Shown in pieces: positions 1 through 12,559 of a DNA stretch of 64,000 nucleotides (within the stretch, counting starts at the first letter, position 1; every line of letters starts with the position of its first letter). The notes below the pieces were generated by a model, which saw nothing but the letters and a program-made list of their open reading frames with translations, made no database searches and was not told the origin of the DNA. Where the stretch lies: contig NC_135014.1 in NCBI RefSeq assembly GCF_051020955.1, forward strand, positions 42,302,742-42,366,741, in the 5' to 3' direction. Made by a program: the position numbers and the translations under genes. The stretch comes from Megalopta genalis. Taxonomy: Eukaryota > Arthropoda > Insecta > Hymenoptera > Halictidae.

Positions 1-9
1 ATAATGGTG

Positions 10-11
<2 letters not shown>

Positions 12-83
<72 letters not shown>
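12..83. repeat. (AC)n microsatellite
   Basis: An uninterrupted AC dinucleotide run of 72 bases. The His/Thr-rich reading frame across it is only a translation of the repeat. Confidence 0.97.
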
Positions 84-84
<1 letters not shown>

Positions 85-224
85 GGATCTGGTTTCTGGT
101 TTAACACATGGTTAGTGTATTTAATTAACCGGGACATTATCGTGCGCGCGACGATACCCGGTCGCGCAGCAATGCCGCGTGTTATTTTGTTTATCTATTC
201 GGCAGGCAGCGAGCGAAACTATTT

Positions 225-839
225 TTGATCGAATCAAGTAAAGTCCAGTTAACGATAACGTGTCCTCTAAATACAGGGATCATGAGCACTGCTCAATCTT
301 GGTGCCTCTATAAGGACATGCGTGCAAGAACACCGAGATACGGCCCGATAACACAATCTGCCGCGATTCTCGCCGCGTTTAACCCATTACACCTTGCAAT
401 TTGCCGTAGAAAAATTGATTGGCCGGACGAGCGCGGCGTTAACTATCCGTGGAACGTTCGAACGTTACCGTCTTACGAGGATGATCGATGCGTTGCGGCG
501 AATGATACAGACAGCTGCGCTGGATCGCCCGGAAAAAATCCAATAGCGCCGCATACGGATTTTTCAAATCGTCCGCAATCGATTCGATTAAAACTCTCTA
601 ATCTGATCGCGGAAGTTCCTGGCAATGATGAAGCGCGAATGGCAATTACAGATAAGGCCGGGTATACTTTGTTGCAACAATATCGACGCGTTGCACGCGA
701 ATGCAACTACGAACGTGGCCTTTTGTTTTCCATAGATCCTGCAATTGATACTCCTTATCCGACACGTGTTCTCTTTTTCGTGTGCTCGCTTCAGACGAAG
801 GAAGGATGGACACGAAACATGTACCTAATTGAAGAATGA
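225..839 (+). CDS. Long open frame, unrecognised, probably not a gene
   Basis: An open frame of 204 codons in a GC-richer stretch (about 120-840) that stands out from the AT-rich DNA to its right. I do not recognise the translation: no domain, signal peptide or membrane segment is apparent and residues look evenly mixed. A 77-codon frame overlaps on the other strand, which is common when CpG-rich DNA lacks stops by chance. No clear splice sites or polyadenylation signal mark the ends. It could be part of an exon, a conserved non-coding island or chance. Conservation across related genomes or RNA reads would decide. Confidence 0.12.
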   Translation: MIESSKVQLTITCPLNTGIMSTAQSWCLYKDMRARTPRYGPITQSAAILAAFNPLHLAICRRKIDWPDERGVNYPWNVRTLPSYEDDRCVAANDTDSCAGSPGKNPIAPHTDFSNRPQSIRLKLSNLIAEVPGNDEARMAITDKAGYTLLQQYRRVARECNYERGLLFSIDPAIDTPYPTRVLFFVCSLQTKEGWTRNMYLIEE

Positions 840-2360
840 ACGTAGATTGAACGGATAGGGAAACCGACTTTACCAAAGAATTCATCATCTTTGTAGTTTT
901 ATCCAGGCACAAAACAGTTATTTGATAAATTTTTGTAGAAAAAATCAACACCCGAAAGTGTCATCATACCTGTAATAACAGTAATTTTTAGAGTTATTGC
1001 ATAAGAGTTAATGCTGTTAATTTAAATGATTTTTGTTACGAATAATCATTACGAATGATTGAAATTTTTCTTTGCTATGATGACCATTATTATTGAAAGA
1101 AATTTAATTTGGTTGCGTTAACCAGATTGTATCACCGAAATTTGGTTGGATTATCAGTAACCATTGTCGATGACTAGAATTTATTTTGCAAGCAATATTA
1201 AGCAATATTCGCGCCGAAACATTTTTCTGGTTAATCAATCATCGTCAACTCTGCTAACGCTAACGTTACATCAGTTATGATCTAGAGAAATAAAAAAGGC
1301 TAACGTGATTTTATATAGTTACTATACATTAACTAAAGTAGTAAAGTAGCTTCGACTTTATTTTCTAATACTAGTTATTACATGTTTCGTTAAATAAATA
1401 TTGGAATAATATTATAATTATATTATTATTGTTATATAATGTTACAATAGAATGCAATAATATAATATAATAGTATTACATAATATAACTATAATATTTT
1501 ATTATTGCAGAACATGTGATATTATAGTATTGTGATGCTATATTATTAATATCATTAACATGTCACACAAATGCAACAATAAAAACGTTAAAAATAATTA
1601 TTGCCCTGTCTGAAACATTTGTATCCGACGTAACATATTATTTTTATAACTGAACGTAACAATGTAAGTTATCCATGAAATATTCATGAGTTCTATATTT
1701 ACGGAGTAAATGAATGTAAATCTTCAAATACTTACGGGCCAAATACGAATGTACATTTGTTACGAGACAGATGAATGGAAGGGATTAGATAGGGAATAAT
1801 AATAGATTAAATAGGTTAAAATAGACTAGCAGCAAGAACGAAGTTATAAACGAAAAACTCGCAATAAGTGTCATTAAGATTGTCAATTAATCTATATAAT
1901 TTCATGTAAATACCATCTGAGGAGCGACACATAAATTACAGCTACTAATATAATGAAACGATTAAATCTGCTCGAAAGAACTTCTGTCGAGGGATCTGAA
2001 CGCGTGTAAAATTATGTAACAACGTAACGTTCTCTCCACATATTATATGTATATTATCCTTCGTCGAGCAGGATGAATCGTGAATTACACAATTCCTACA
2101 GCGAACGTACAGTCAAGTGCATTAATCATAAAGGTATAATAAACTCTTCCCGAGAAACATCGACTAGGAAAACGTGTGACGCATCTCTGCTGTTCGTGTA
2201 AAACATGAACACGAGGAAAAACTTGTTAAGAAGTTATTCGTTTTGTAAGCAAGGAGTTCGAGCTATAACTATCTCTCTCTTCCGATCGTATTTCTAATAT
2301 CATTGGACTTACAAAAGCTTTAATCGAACTAACGTGAAACTGAATGCAAGTCGAATCAGC
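840..2360. other. AT-rich non-coding stretch
   Basis: No coding signal seen. 1395-1560 is low-complexity DNA made of TAATAT/ATTATT blocks. Confidence 0.6.
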
Positions 2361-3036
2361 AAGAATGAACTTGCTATTTGGTTTCCATTCCTTGCAATTC
2401 ATGCAGGCTATTTCTATTTTGCATAAAAATCCGCAGTCTAATTATGACAGAGAGACAAATACGAGAGACAATTTCGCTATAAATACCTTGTATTACGAAG
2501 CACTTTAAAAATTCTCAAGTCACTCATCGATCAAAATTAAAATTATACGCGTGTAGTAGGTAAAAGTTCAATTAAGTACTCTGTCGCCCTAAAACAGAAG
2601 GTCCGATCTGCAAAATTTAGTATAATAGGAATTTCGTAATAATATTATGTAATTTATGAGATCCTAAATCCTGACATAGGACATTAAAACTTGGCACTCA
2701 TGTAAAAAACACATACAGTAATCTAGAGATACCAAAATGTCAAATTACCAAATTTTGCAAATAACCTTTGTTTTAGGATGGCAGAATACTTAATTGAACT
2801 TTTACAGCAATAAATTCACAGTAACTACTAACACTGCTGTCATACATGTATAATTTTAATTTTGATTGATGAATGACTTGAGAATTTTTTAAGTGCTCCA
2901 TAATATAGGCATTTATAGCAAGATCGTCTCCCATATTTGTCTCTCTATCATAATTAGACTGCGGATTTTTATGCAAAATAGAAATAGCCTGCATGAATTG
3001 CAAGGAATGGAAACTAAATGTAGCAAGTTCATTCTT
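2361..3036. repeat. Large imperfect inverted repeat (arms 2361-2601 and 2765-3036)
   Basis: The left arm, starting AAGAATGAACTTGCTA at 2361, returns as its reverse complement ending at 3036. The match continues along about 240-270 bases, with small indels, to GTTCAATTAAGTA in the left arm and its complement near 2790. The spacer is about 163 bases. Both arms contain the family A terminal motif (about 2417-2440 and 2957-2983). The 76-codon minus frame in the right arm is repeat sequence. It looks like a fold-back element or an inverted duplication of an interspersed repeat; no transposase lies inside. Confidence 0.85.
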
Positions 3037-3160
3037 CCTTCAATCATCTTAAAAGATTAAAAATAATACATTAACGTTTTCAAATGTTTTTAATCTTTAT
3101 ACTGTTTTAAATCGTAATTATCAAATTTTGTCATAAATGCATAAAGCCCGCAGTACAGTC
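2957..3160. mobile_element. Family A small inverted-repeat element
   Basis: Begins TAGACTGCGGATTTTTATGC at about 2957 and ends with the degraded complement TGCATAAAGCCCGCAGTA at about 3155. The TA at the edge and short length fit a non-autonomous Tc1/mariner-type element. It overlaps the right arm of the 2361-3036 inverted repeat. Confidence 0.5.
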
Positions 3161-6062
3161 ATAATTAATTGTGACGAATTGTATGAATATTTAGTCGACA
3201 ATTTAGGGACAGGATTAAAAATGTAAAGCTAATTACGTTGTTGAGAGAAAATTAGAGAGTATAATGATTGATCTTCAGATATATGCAAGTGTAACAGCAG
3301 GTGTATATTAGAATTGAGGCGTATTAATCCAGCAAAAAGTACATATTGGATCAGCTTACGCTACAAACCGACAGCAATGTGCTCGTAAGTTAAATTATGC
3401 AATTTTAATGAAACACGTGTTGCTGTAGTTCTACTCCACCATCAAACATACACATCGTCCATTGACATGTGAGAATGTTTCAAAGTACATGCTCCTTAAA
3501 CATTCGAGCTACTTATAAATTTAAATACGTATACTATCTTTTTAAACCCTTTCTGTAAAAATTAGAATGTTTCATTTTTCGATCAACCATAGTAAATAGT
3601 ATATCAATATTATACAATTATCTGTGTAAAAATATTTATCACTCTATTATTGCTATGAGGCAATGTTTCTCTCTACATTCATTGTTAAAACTATAAAAGT
3701 ATTATCCACTAATTCATATGTATTTCTCTCAGTAAAAATATTATTAGCAACTGCGGAATTTGTAAAAGGCGCTAAAGATCATAAAATAATTTTAACAGTA
3801 TATAATTCATACGTATTAATATGTTGGAATATCTGAATAAATAGCGAATAGCATTCGAACGATAGATACTTTGCATATCCGCATACTAAATGATGATGCG
3901 GCACACGGTTTTCCCAGGAAAATTCAGAAAAGTTATGCAACATCGCGTTCTCGGTCCGAAAACAACAACTGATGCCGAGGATTAGCAAAAAGCTGAATGA
4001 TAATTGGAATAGGGAGCGGCGACCACAAAATCAGACGATGTCAGCCCTTCAATTCAAAAGCTGCGGGTCATTTTAAGCCAGCTGGACTGATCCGGGATTA
4101 AATTTAACGTAACGTTAGAAGATGGCTTCGCATGCTCCTATAAAATCATCGAAGCGTCAACCGTGTTAAACCGATGCATTCGTTCTATCACGGATCAATT
4201 GTACTTTTATTTTACGCTACCAGCAAGAAATACATTTCGACGTATACGATAAATGTTTGCGTAAGTGAAATTTTAATTAAAATACATAATAGGAAATAAC
4301 CTTCTCAGAAATATTTGCAGAACAAATCCTCCTACTTTTTACAATTATGTTTTATTCATAAATCAATAACGTTCCCAAATATTTCTAAAACACTCGGAGA
4401 TTCGATAAGTTTTCATCATTTTCACATGAAAGCAAATAATACATTCCTTTTTACTGGACAAAGAAAAAAAGAGCATTTATTAACTTCTTCATTTTTTTTT
4501 ATTATACCTTTTAATAGCAATTGCGTTCAACAAACGCTTATTTTGTGTTTGTCTGACATTGATTATCGGATCGTTACTTAATTAACGTACAAAGTGAGGA
4601 AGGCCTAGCATTTTGTAAAAGAATTTGATCTTTCTGTTAAACAAGTTTCTAACTTGACGATAAAATGCAGTCGTAATGAAAGAGTACAACATTCGCATTT
4701 TACCGATATTTGCATGATCCTTTATCATTATTTGCACTGTGGCATTACGATTATTCAACAAAACTGTAGATGGAAAGCAATCTGTACAAAGTAGGCGGAC
4801 TACTTTTCAAGGAAACATCGTTACGATTTCGATAACGCGAACCAGGCGAAAAAATAAGAAGTAACCTTTGCGGTGGGCTTTCAGCGCGATTCTGCATCGG
4901 ATCCGTGGACACGGTGCGAAAAATATGTTTCCCTTTCTTCTTTTTTTTATCTTTCGCGGTACGTGCTGCGGAACATTGTCAGTAAAAAATACATACAAAT
5001 ATACTTTAGCGTGTTTGCATAACGGCGGCGCGGGACGTCGCCGAAGAAACGTAATTTTCTTACGAATATCAGCGAGTGCACCATAACAATCTAGTAAAAC
5101 GTCGGCCGCGAGTTTCCCCAAGGGCCACGTTGACAAAGAAACCTCGTAAATTTCGCGTCATCGCCTCGTGGATTTAAAACCGGTTGGTCAAGTGGCTTGG
5201 CGCAGACGTGACCAGCTGTAATTCACGATTTTTACCGCAATTTTCATATCGTCCGCGACGCGCCGCGCCGGCCACGACTTCTATGTTGCATCTTGCGCAC
5301 GAATCCCCAATTACGCGTGAATCATTGATCGATCAATTTCCGAGGCGATTTTAATGAATCGATTTGTTTCGGAACAGCGTCGAAGCGCTGCACTCTCGAC
5401 TACAAGAACAGATTTCACAATTAACGATACCGTAAAACGGTACTTTGTAACTGGATTCCTGTTATTCATGGAAACTTGCAGTTTTTCAGTGGCGACGACG
5501 ATAAGCCGAACTTTTATCTTCGCGTCGTTAGCTGTAATGGGCTGCAAACACCGTGGAAAGAGAACAAGGAACCTTTTACATTATTTATTTGATTTTTGTC
5601 AGAACTTCCATCCCAGTGTAAAATCCTCGAAATCTGTTCCTGAATCTTTAATGCATTTTTCTCGAAGCAGCTTCTTCCCATGTACGTCAACTAATTGACC
5701 GAACAGGTTGAATTTGGACAGATATATTCAGTATACGGTATAAGATACCCCGACAATTTTTGGTTTAGGTACCCTAATATTATAGTTATATGAAAATACA
5801 TTTCATCAAATCAAAATTGTTTGCTTTTTGATAATATCTTCATAAATTTCGCGAAAAATAATAACAAATTCCTAATTTATTCGAAAATAATACAATCTCG
5901 TTTGGACGTAATTATAAGACGCTAATGTTAGTCGACTACAGACACTCGTATCTACATGCAATCATGTATTTCGTATTGTAAATTCTCTGCTGCAGTAGTT
6001 TCGTTAGTATAAAACATTAAAACATAGTAAACGTTAGTAAAAATAACATTGAAATCGAAAGC
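3161..6062. other. Non-coding stretch with GC-richer patches
   Basis: No gene recognised. 4800-5290 is richer in CpG and has overlapping short open frames on both strands, which argues against any one being coding. The rest is AT-rich. Confidence 0.5.
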
Positions 6063-6215
6063 ATGCCACGTGGCAAATCTTCAACTGAGAAGAAGAAAAT
6101 AGAAATCCTTCAAAGAACGGTAAAAGGAGAAAATTTTAATCAAATTTCACTAAAAATGAAAAAAAGTAGATATGTATTTCGTATTTTTTTAAATAATCAA
6201 AAAAATACTAACTAA
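6063..6215 (+). pseudogene. Tc1/Tc3-type transposase N-terminal fragment
   Basis: A 50-codon frame opens MPRGKSSTEKKKIEIL and continues with an IS..MKKSRYVFRIFLNN segment. This is the usual layout of the N-terminal helix-turn-helix of Tc1/Tc3-like transposases: MPRGK start, a first helix after the EKK/EIL stretch, then a recognition helix ending near F-L-N-N. A stop follows at 6213-6215, and no second DNA-binding motif or DDE catalytic domain is visible downstream. It is therefore a deleted relic unable to make an active enzyme. Family assignment rests on the motif pattern alone. Confidence 0.55.
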
Positions 6216-7675
6216 ATTATGTACCTAAATCGATCATTTACACCAGTGTATGATCTGCTGCCATGTGTACTATATTATAGCGAAGTTATTCTTTGTAAAA
6301 TGTTTCTGTTAAACACTCTTAATACTACTGGATGTAATTGTAACGAAAATTATTATTAATATTCTAAAAAATTCAAGTACATTCTTCGAATACTAATTAA
6401 TCAGTAAACCAAATTTGGAATTATAACACGCAATACGTTTCCTTCAAAAAATTGCTTAAGATTGCCTTTTAATAACGATTCGTTTTAAGATTATCTCGTG
6501 ATGAAGATTTCGTACAGAGTAATCTACCAAATATGAATGTTAATAAATTCTTCTAGATCGAAACAAACGTTAAACCATGTAACACTGACATTGTAAGTTT
6601 AACCTAAACTGTAAAATTACATATTTCACTTTTAATTTTTTTTGGAATCACAATTTTTTTGTTGAAACTGTCTTCTTCTCTTCGGCTGTCTTCCTTCTTC
6701 CTCTTATAAGAAAGCCTTTCTTCTCACGTATAAACATGCATAAAAAATGTATAAAAATGAATAAACATTTTCTTTACAATTAATTGTTAGATAACAGTAT
6801 TTGTGCGAGAGAATTTACAAGGAGCAATATTTAAAAATATGCGTAGAATTTTTACATTCATCTTCACACAGCTGCTCTATTTTTTATTTTATTAATTATG
6901 CTACTGTTTTAAGAAGTCAAAATTAAGGCAATGTTTCCCGATAGGTAATTTTACCTTATAATCGCAATTAATTAATATCATGAAAAGTTTTAAACGACTC
7001 TTCAACAAAAAAAACTCTTCACTACAAATTTTTGCATAGAACGAAACAGTGCGCATACAGTAGGTAATTATTTAAACGAATGTTGCGACAACAACAAATA
7101 CCGACAATGTTTCCGTGCAGGTGTGAAGCAGCGTGTGTTTTAATTAGCAGTCACGTCCGAGCTCGCGATGATACAACAAACGGATCAATAGGAGGCATCG
7201 TAGCTTCCGATATCGATTTAAGTGAAATGCCTGAAGTCCTTGACGTCTAAAGTTAGAAAATTTGATTCGCGGCTTTACGGTATACGAGGAATTCCGCTTT
7301 CCGTAACACGAGGCGCCATTCTCACGGGCTACACAGCGGAAGTTTTTCATGCGCGGCACGCAATCGTTTCTCTGCTTGAAACGACCAAAACTATTTTGAA
7401 TTCAAGGACCACAGTGCGTTGCCGTCCACGGGTTACCGTCATGATAAATTATCAACAAACAATGTATCATCGTGAGCACCAGAAAAACCTGTCCGAAAAT
7501 GCTTCGACTTAGTCGGCTGACAGTTTTGGAGCAAAGATCGTAATCCGTCGACTAACACGGCCGGATTTATTTCTATACCACCTCAGGTACAAACTGAAGA
7601 ACTACGATAAAAGGCAAGTAACGAGTAATAACAAAAATGAACAAACGTAATTATTAAGAATCGAAGATCGCGGTT
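6216..7675. other. AT-rich non-coding stretch
   Basis: No gene seen. A small CpG-richer patch at 7120-7560 has overlapping short frames on both strands (7144-7359 minus, 7222-7512 plus), taken as chance. Confidence 0.5.
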
Positions 7676-7815
7676 CTATTACTCTCTATATACAGCAAAT
7701 TCTACCCAATTTTCCTTCAGCAGCGGCTCATTTTTATAGTTGCCAATTATAAAAACGCAGTGCAAAACTCGAATAATCGTACCTCCTTTTCCTCGATCAC
7801 AATTGCTAAGAGTAG
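7676..7815. mobile_element. Family B inverted-repeat element, partial copy
   Basis: Contains ACAGCAAATTCTACCCAATT followed by the family B core: GCGGCTCATTTTTATAG, its partner CTATAAAAACG-like arm, then CTCGAATAATCGTACCTCC. The same blocks occur in the fuller copies at 25087-25328 and 35973-36191. The right terminus is degraded. Confidence 0.6.
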
Positions 7816-8399
7816 AATGATACTTTTATACAACTATTGTTTGTTACGAATGGTTTAAAACGATTTTATTTTGCGTAAAGTTTTTGGGAAAGTATTTGAA
7901 TATCGTTGAATAACCAACAAATATTTTGGATAATTAAAAGCAACGCAGCGATATATAAAATAGTAATAAATAATAACGAAAATGAGTAATTATTCAGTAT
8001 TATTTTTTATGTATCATTAAGAATAGAAAGAAACTTTCATTTAATAATTAAAGGTAACGCAGCGATAGAGTTCCCAGTTTTCACAAAACGGTAAATAATT
8101 CAATTATTCAGATTCTGAGTTATGTTCGGGCTGTCAGGTTGTGACGTTCTGGTTTATGCACAAAACAAGTTTCTACCTTAGTTTGACGATCGCATTTTAC
8201 GGGACTTCTGCGGCGAAAAGTAGATTACCGGATAACAGGTGATCCCGTATGTATGAATAAGTAAACGACGTGTCACACTTTATCAGAATAGAATTTTTCG
8301 TTTGAAGATACTTTGGTGACTCGATTTATTGTATTTATATTTGTCATGCTACTAGAAATTATGAGCTATTACAAGCAAATGAATGAATGTTCGAAAATG

Positions 8400-8745
8400 T
8401 AACACACAAGCATTTTTCTTCTCTAATATAAAATATACACTCGCGTTGAGTATAGTAACACTCCTTAACATACGATACAAATTTATATCGTATCAACAAA
8501 AATATTGATTTTGTTTTCTAATCTTCTAATTTTCTACTTTTGATTTATTTTTCATTTTTCTTTTATTCATTTTTTATTCTTTCTATTTCCCGTATGCACT
8601 AAATGAAACAATATTGCAATATAAATAATGTATTGTATGTTTCGCATATAATTTAATAAGACGTATATTTAATAAAATATAAAATTTTATTCAAATGCTA
8701 ACGATATCTAAAGTTTCTTAACTTTTGTCGATAAGTATGTATGTG
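8400..8745 (+). repeat. Dispersed repeat shared with 16967-17281
   Basis: The right half (about 8590-8740) matches 17160-17281: ATGCACTAAATGAAACAATATT versus ATGCATTAAATAAAACAATATT, then ATTTTATTCAAATGCTAACG versus ATTTTATTCAAACGTTAACA, ending AGTTTCTTAACTTTTGTC. It looks like a short non-autonomous DNA element. The left boundary is uncertain. Confidence 0.5.
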
Positions 8746-9654
8746 TCCTGAAAGTGTATTAGATACTAAACAATTTGTTTTTAGCTATTTTAATAAACGT
8801 TGTATGTTATCTTACGCAATTTAGCGATGTATGAATTTTTTGTCATGCAGACATTATTCGAAATGATTGCCGTGATTTTACATCGACAAGTAACATCGTA
8901 AGCCGATATACGGTAATTTTCGCCTTCTTCGTAAACACTAACAAACGAACGGTTTTCCTTATTGCGAAATATTCATCTTAAGTTTGTCTCTACTGTATTT
9001 TTCTTCCTGTTTCGATCTTTCAAGATGTCTATTATTATCTTTCCTTACTTCACTTTTCCTTGATCTTTATTAACACCACGACTTCTAAAACGTAAGTAAT
9101 AGATATTATTTTATACCAACGACAAGATCTAATTTATTTAACATTATTTAATTCATTTCAATTTGATCTGCTCGCTTTTGTCATAAATATAAGAAATATG
9201 CAGTCTAATAATAATATATGCTCGAATAAATAAGTTTATCTAAAAATTCCCCATAGAAACATTTTCCAAATACCAGGAATTGCAAAAGGAAAGATTGGAA
9301 ATATTTTGATTGTTTAGGTAGTTCGAGCGTCAGTTTTTGCGATACAGAGCATTTCTCTGAAATTCTCTCTGGCATTTCATGATTCTTTCAGTGCAAATGA
9401 GTGCGTGCGCACTAGGCGGATATCTGCTCGAACGAGAACCAAATTGCACTAATTGAGCACTGAATAGATTGATTTTGACCCGCATTGCTCGTGACTCACA
9501 GCAAGACGGGTGAGTCTATCCCAAGGGTCCGTCGAATCATCAATTACATCATGCCTTCTGTTCTATAGCGAATTGAATGTTCGACGAGCAACGAGAGGTA
9601 CTTCATAATTTTATGAAATCGCTCATGGTTCAATATGAAACACAAATTCATAAG
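8746..9654. other. AT-rich non-coding stretch
   Basis: No gene, RNA gene or repeat recognised. Confidence 0.5.
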
Positions 9655-9834
9655 TAGACCGCAGATTTGATGCAAAAATGAATAGGCGCGAAAAGATTAA
9701 AAGAAACTAAGAAAGTTAATATCTTAATTCTATCTTATTAAAATTATTTAAGGAAGAAACAAAATTACACTTGGCTGCTGTATACTGTTATGGCTGCAAA
9801 CGATTTTCGTCTTGCGTAAAGATCCGCAGTCCAT
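9655..9834. mobile_element. Family A small inverted-repeat element, about 180 bp
   Basis: Left end TAGACCGCAGATTTGATGC at 9655. Right end is its inverted counterpart, GCGTAAAGATCCGCAGTCCA, ending about 9834. The interior is AT-rich and non-coding. Confidence 0.75.
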
Positions 9835-10081
9835 TCGTAAGTTTTCAAGATAAATACAAAGAATACGCGTTATGATCGCTTCAAATTCAGTGGTGTTATG
9901 ATAAAACAATTTAAATAAAATATTTGAGCTGCATTAACACATTATCTACTGACGATGATCTTATGATTATCGAAAGTCTATAATTCACAGTTCAAAATTG
10001 TTTAAGAAATTGTTTAGTGGCATTTTTTTAATCATGTACCAACAAATCATCCCGAGTAGCATGATCTAATAATTTCGATCG

Positions 10082-10203
10082 TAATGTAAATTCTCTCTAA
10101 TTGTCCCTCAGCTTGTAAACAAAAATGGATAATCGTATCTCCTCTTCCAAAATTGTCCATTTTTGTTGACAAGTTGAGGGACAATTGGACAGAATTTACT
10201 GTA
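10082..10203. mobile_element. Family B inverted-repeat element, compact copy
   Basis: Almost a pure hairpin. TAAATTCTCTCTAATTGTCC...CTTGTAAACAAAAATGGA on the left is answered by TCCATTTTTGTTGACAAG...GGACAATTGGACAGAATTTA on the right, with a loop of about 27 bases. The 65-codon minus frame here is a by-product. Confidence 0.85.
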
Positions 10204-11849
10204 TCATGTAGAAATAGGATTGTAAGATTTCTCTTATAGCACAATAATTAATAATTGTATTAAGAGGCTCTTGGTAGATAAAGTGTTGAATTGATAAAGC
10301 TGAAAACACAGAGTGCTCTAAACGTCATCCTCGCAAAGTAAGTGATATGGTAAATGTATGTACATACATCTTTTCCGAACAACTTCATTTTAAAGTCACT
10401 ACGGATGAATTCGTTACCACGACTCATTTATTACAATAATTTAATACTCATTTGCTATCTGCTTTTTACAACCGTGAAGTACCAGATTCACGTTCATAAA
10501 AAACGAATCGAATTTTCCGATATACGTAATACTTGAGCGGATGATACAACGTGAGCACCTGAAATGGAAGAATTTCTATGCAGTTGCATCAACCATAAAA
10601 ACACTGAACTTCGAGACTAGACAACTTGCCTGCATGCATAACCATTTAGCCCCGATGCTCTCCTTGAGCAGCGATATCTTTTATCTTCATTTAAGTAAAA
10701 ACGATACTTCAATACCAATCGTGAAGACATAAGCAACGGTAAATATTGTTTTTATGCATTCCTGACTTCACTTCCTTCTATTTCTTGCGAAATCAAAGTA
10801 CGAAAACTCGGGTCAATTTGGCCATTTGTACAGCGTGTACAAAAACGGGAATAAAATTAGTACAATTAAAATAAAATCTTTTTGTTGCGTATTATTTAGC
10901 CAGTTAACTGTGGCGATCTCTTTGCAAAGCGCCCACCAGTGTGTGTCGCGATAATCAAGCGATGACGAGCGATGAATCAAACGATGAAGCGACGAATCCA
11001 ACTCAAATTATTTATAATTTTCATTTGTTTGTTTCATTTCGTCTTGACCTCTAAACATTTTAAACATATTAAAATTTACGAATATAATTTAGTTTTCGCC
11101 AGAATTACAATTTAGATATCAAATTGTAACAAAATTTTACGAATGACGGATATAATCGTCATAACACAAAATTCTGCCACATCTCCATGACCGATATAGT
11201 CGTCAAACACACTTAACTGGTTAAGGGATCATTTCCTTGGTCATATGTCAAATAGAGAAATAACGAAATAATTCATTATTTGAAATTGTTATTACTTCAA
11301 ATGGTTCGATATTATTTTCATTTCTCATTTTCACTTCAAATAGAATTTGTACAGGTCTGATATAAAATGATACGTTAGAAATAATTGCAATATATGTCAG
11401 ACTCATTACGTAGACTTCGACAGAATTCGTAAAACATAAACATTATAAACTTCGTTTAAATCAATATAAAATTCTATTTCTTTGTTACCAGTATTTGATC
11501 ATTAAATTAAATGTAGACATACAAGAAATATAAATATTCTTCTTCTCCTAGGAAATTGTTATCAATGAAAAAGTTCAAACCAACATAGCTTTTGAAGAAT
11601 TCGTAGGGCTAAGGGTTAACAAGAATTTCGTATGAGATTGCATTGGTACAGATCACAGAAAACAAAATTGTTTAATTTCGAAAGTGCAGTAATTGTCAGT
11701 AGTCTTGTTACAGTGAAACTTGTTTAAAATTGGTCTAAATGGTTAGAATGTTTTTGAGATGTTAATTCGGCCAGTTTAATTGAGAACGAGTCGACAAACA
11801 TTTGTTTAGATCTCAACCGATTGGAATCATAAAAAAATTAAACAAAATG
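10204..11849. other. AT-rich non-coding stretch
   Basis: Only short, unrecognised open frames (60-63 codons at 10354-10536, 10541-10732 and 10813-11001). Nothing supports a gene. Confidence 0.5.
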
Positions 11850-11935
11850 ATATTTTGTCAACACTTTTATCTGATCCTAGAACGAAAGTTTTGTATATCT
11901 CGTTAACTTATATGCATACTGACATGTTATATTGT
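11850..11935 (+). repeat. Family C repeat fragment
   Basis: Shares TTTATCTGATCCTAGAACGA and AGTTTTGTATATCTCGTTAA followed by CTTATATGCATACTGA with the copy near 18966-19030. Only this segment is recognisable. Confidence 0.5.
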
Positions 11936-12289
11936 AAAAAAATGTTGTACACGTGCCCAATGTCGAAACAAGAAGAAGCAGCGATTATCAACGATTATCA
12001 GCGATTATCAGCAATTACCAGGCAGAAGCAAATGTGCAAAAGGAATTTCTGCGCAACAGTAAGACCATTTTTCTCGCAGCAAGTATCATTTACTGGAATA
12101 GAGGTCGAGAAAACTGACGGTTTGTTTAAATATTTATGGATCCGATGTCTTCGCGCGGCTGCTCGGTTACATCGGTTTTGCATCCCGAACAACTACGCAG
12201 AGTTCCGCACTAAATTGTTATGATCAGAATCCGTTTGGCAGGCCAGAGGAAAGTAAACACTGTATGTAAACAGCACATATTTGCAACAA

Positions 12290-12520
12290 GAGAAGGCATC
12301 TGTTACTAAGGCCGGCCATTCAGAGAGTTGGTGCATGGATTTGCCCTCTCCGCGAGCTGAATACACGAGCCCGAACCGACGACGTCCACCTCTCCTCGTC
12401 TACCGGTCGTATTCCCCTCTGTGCTTCATCGCCCGTCGGCTACAGTTGCCAATCAATCGGCACATGCTATTGCTATTACTAGAAGTGAGGGTATCACAGT
12501 CGTCGACAGTCGAAATCCAT
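12290..12520. other. GC-richer island, no gene recognised
   Basis: A CpG-containing island in AT-rich DNA. A 91-codon plus frame and a 63-codon minus frame overlap here and neither is recognisable. A conserved non-coding element is as likely as an exon. The neighbouring 11974-12013 holds a tiny CGATTATCA tandem repeat. Confidence 0.35.
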
Positions 12521-12559
12521 TCAATATTTACAACGAGAATCGATACTTCGACGTAGCAG

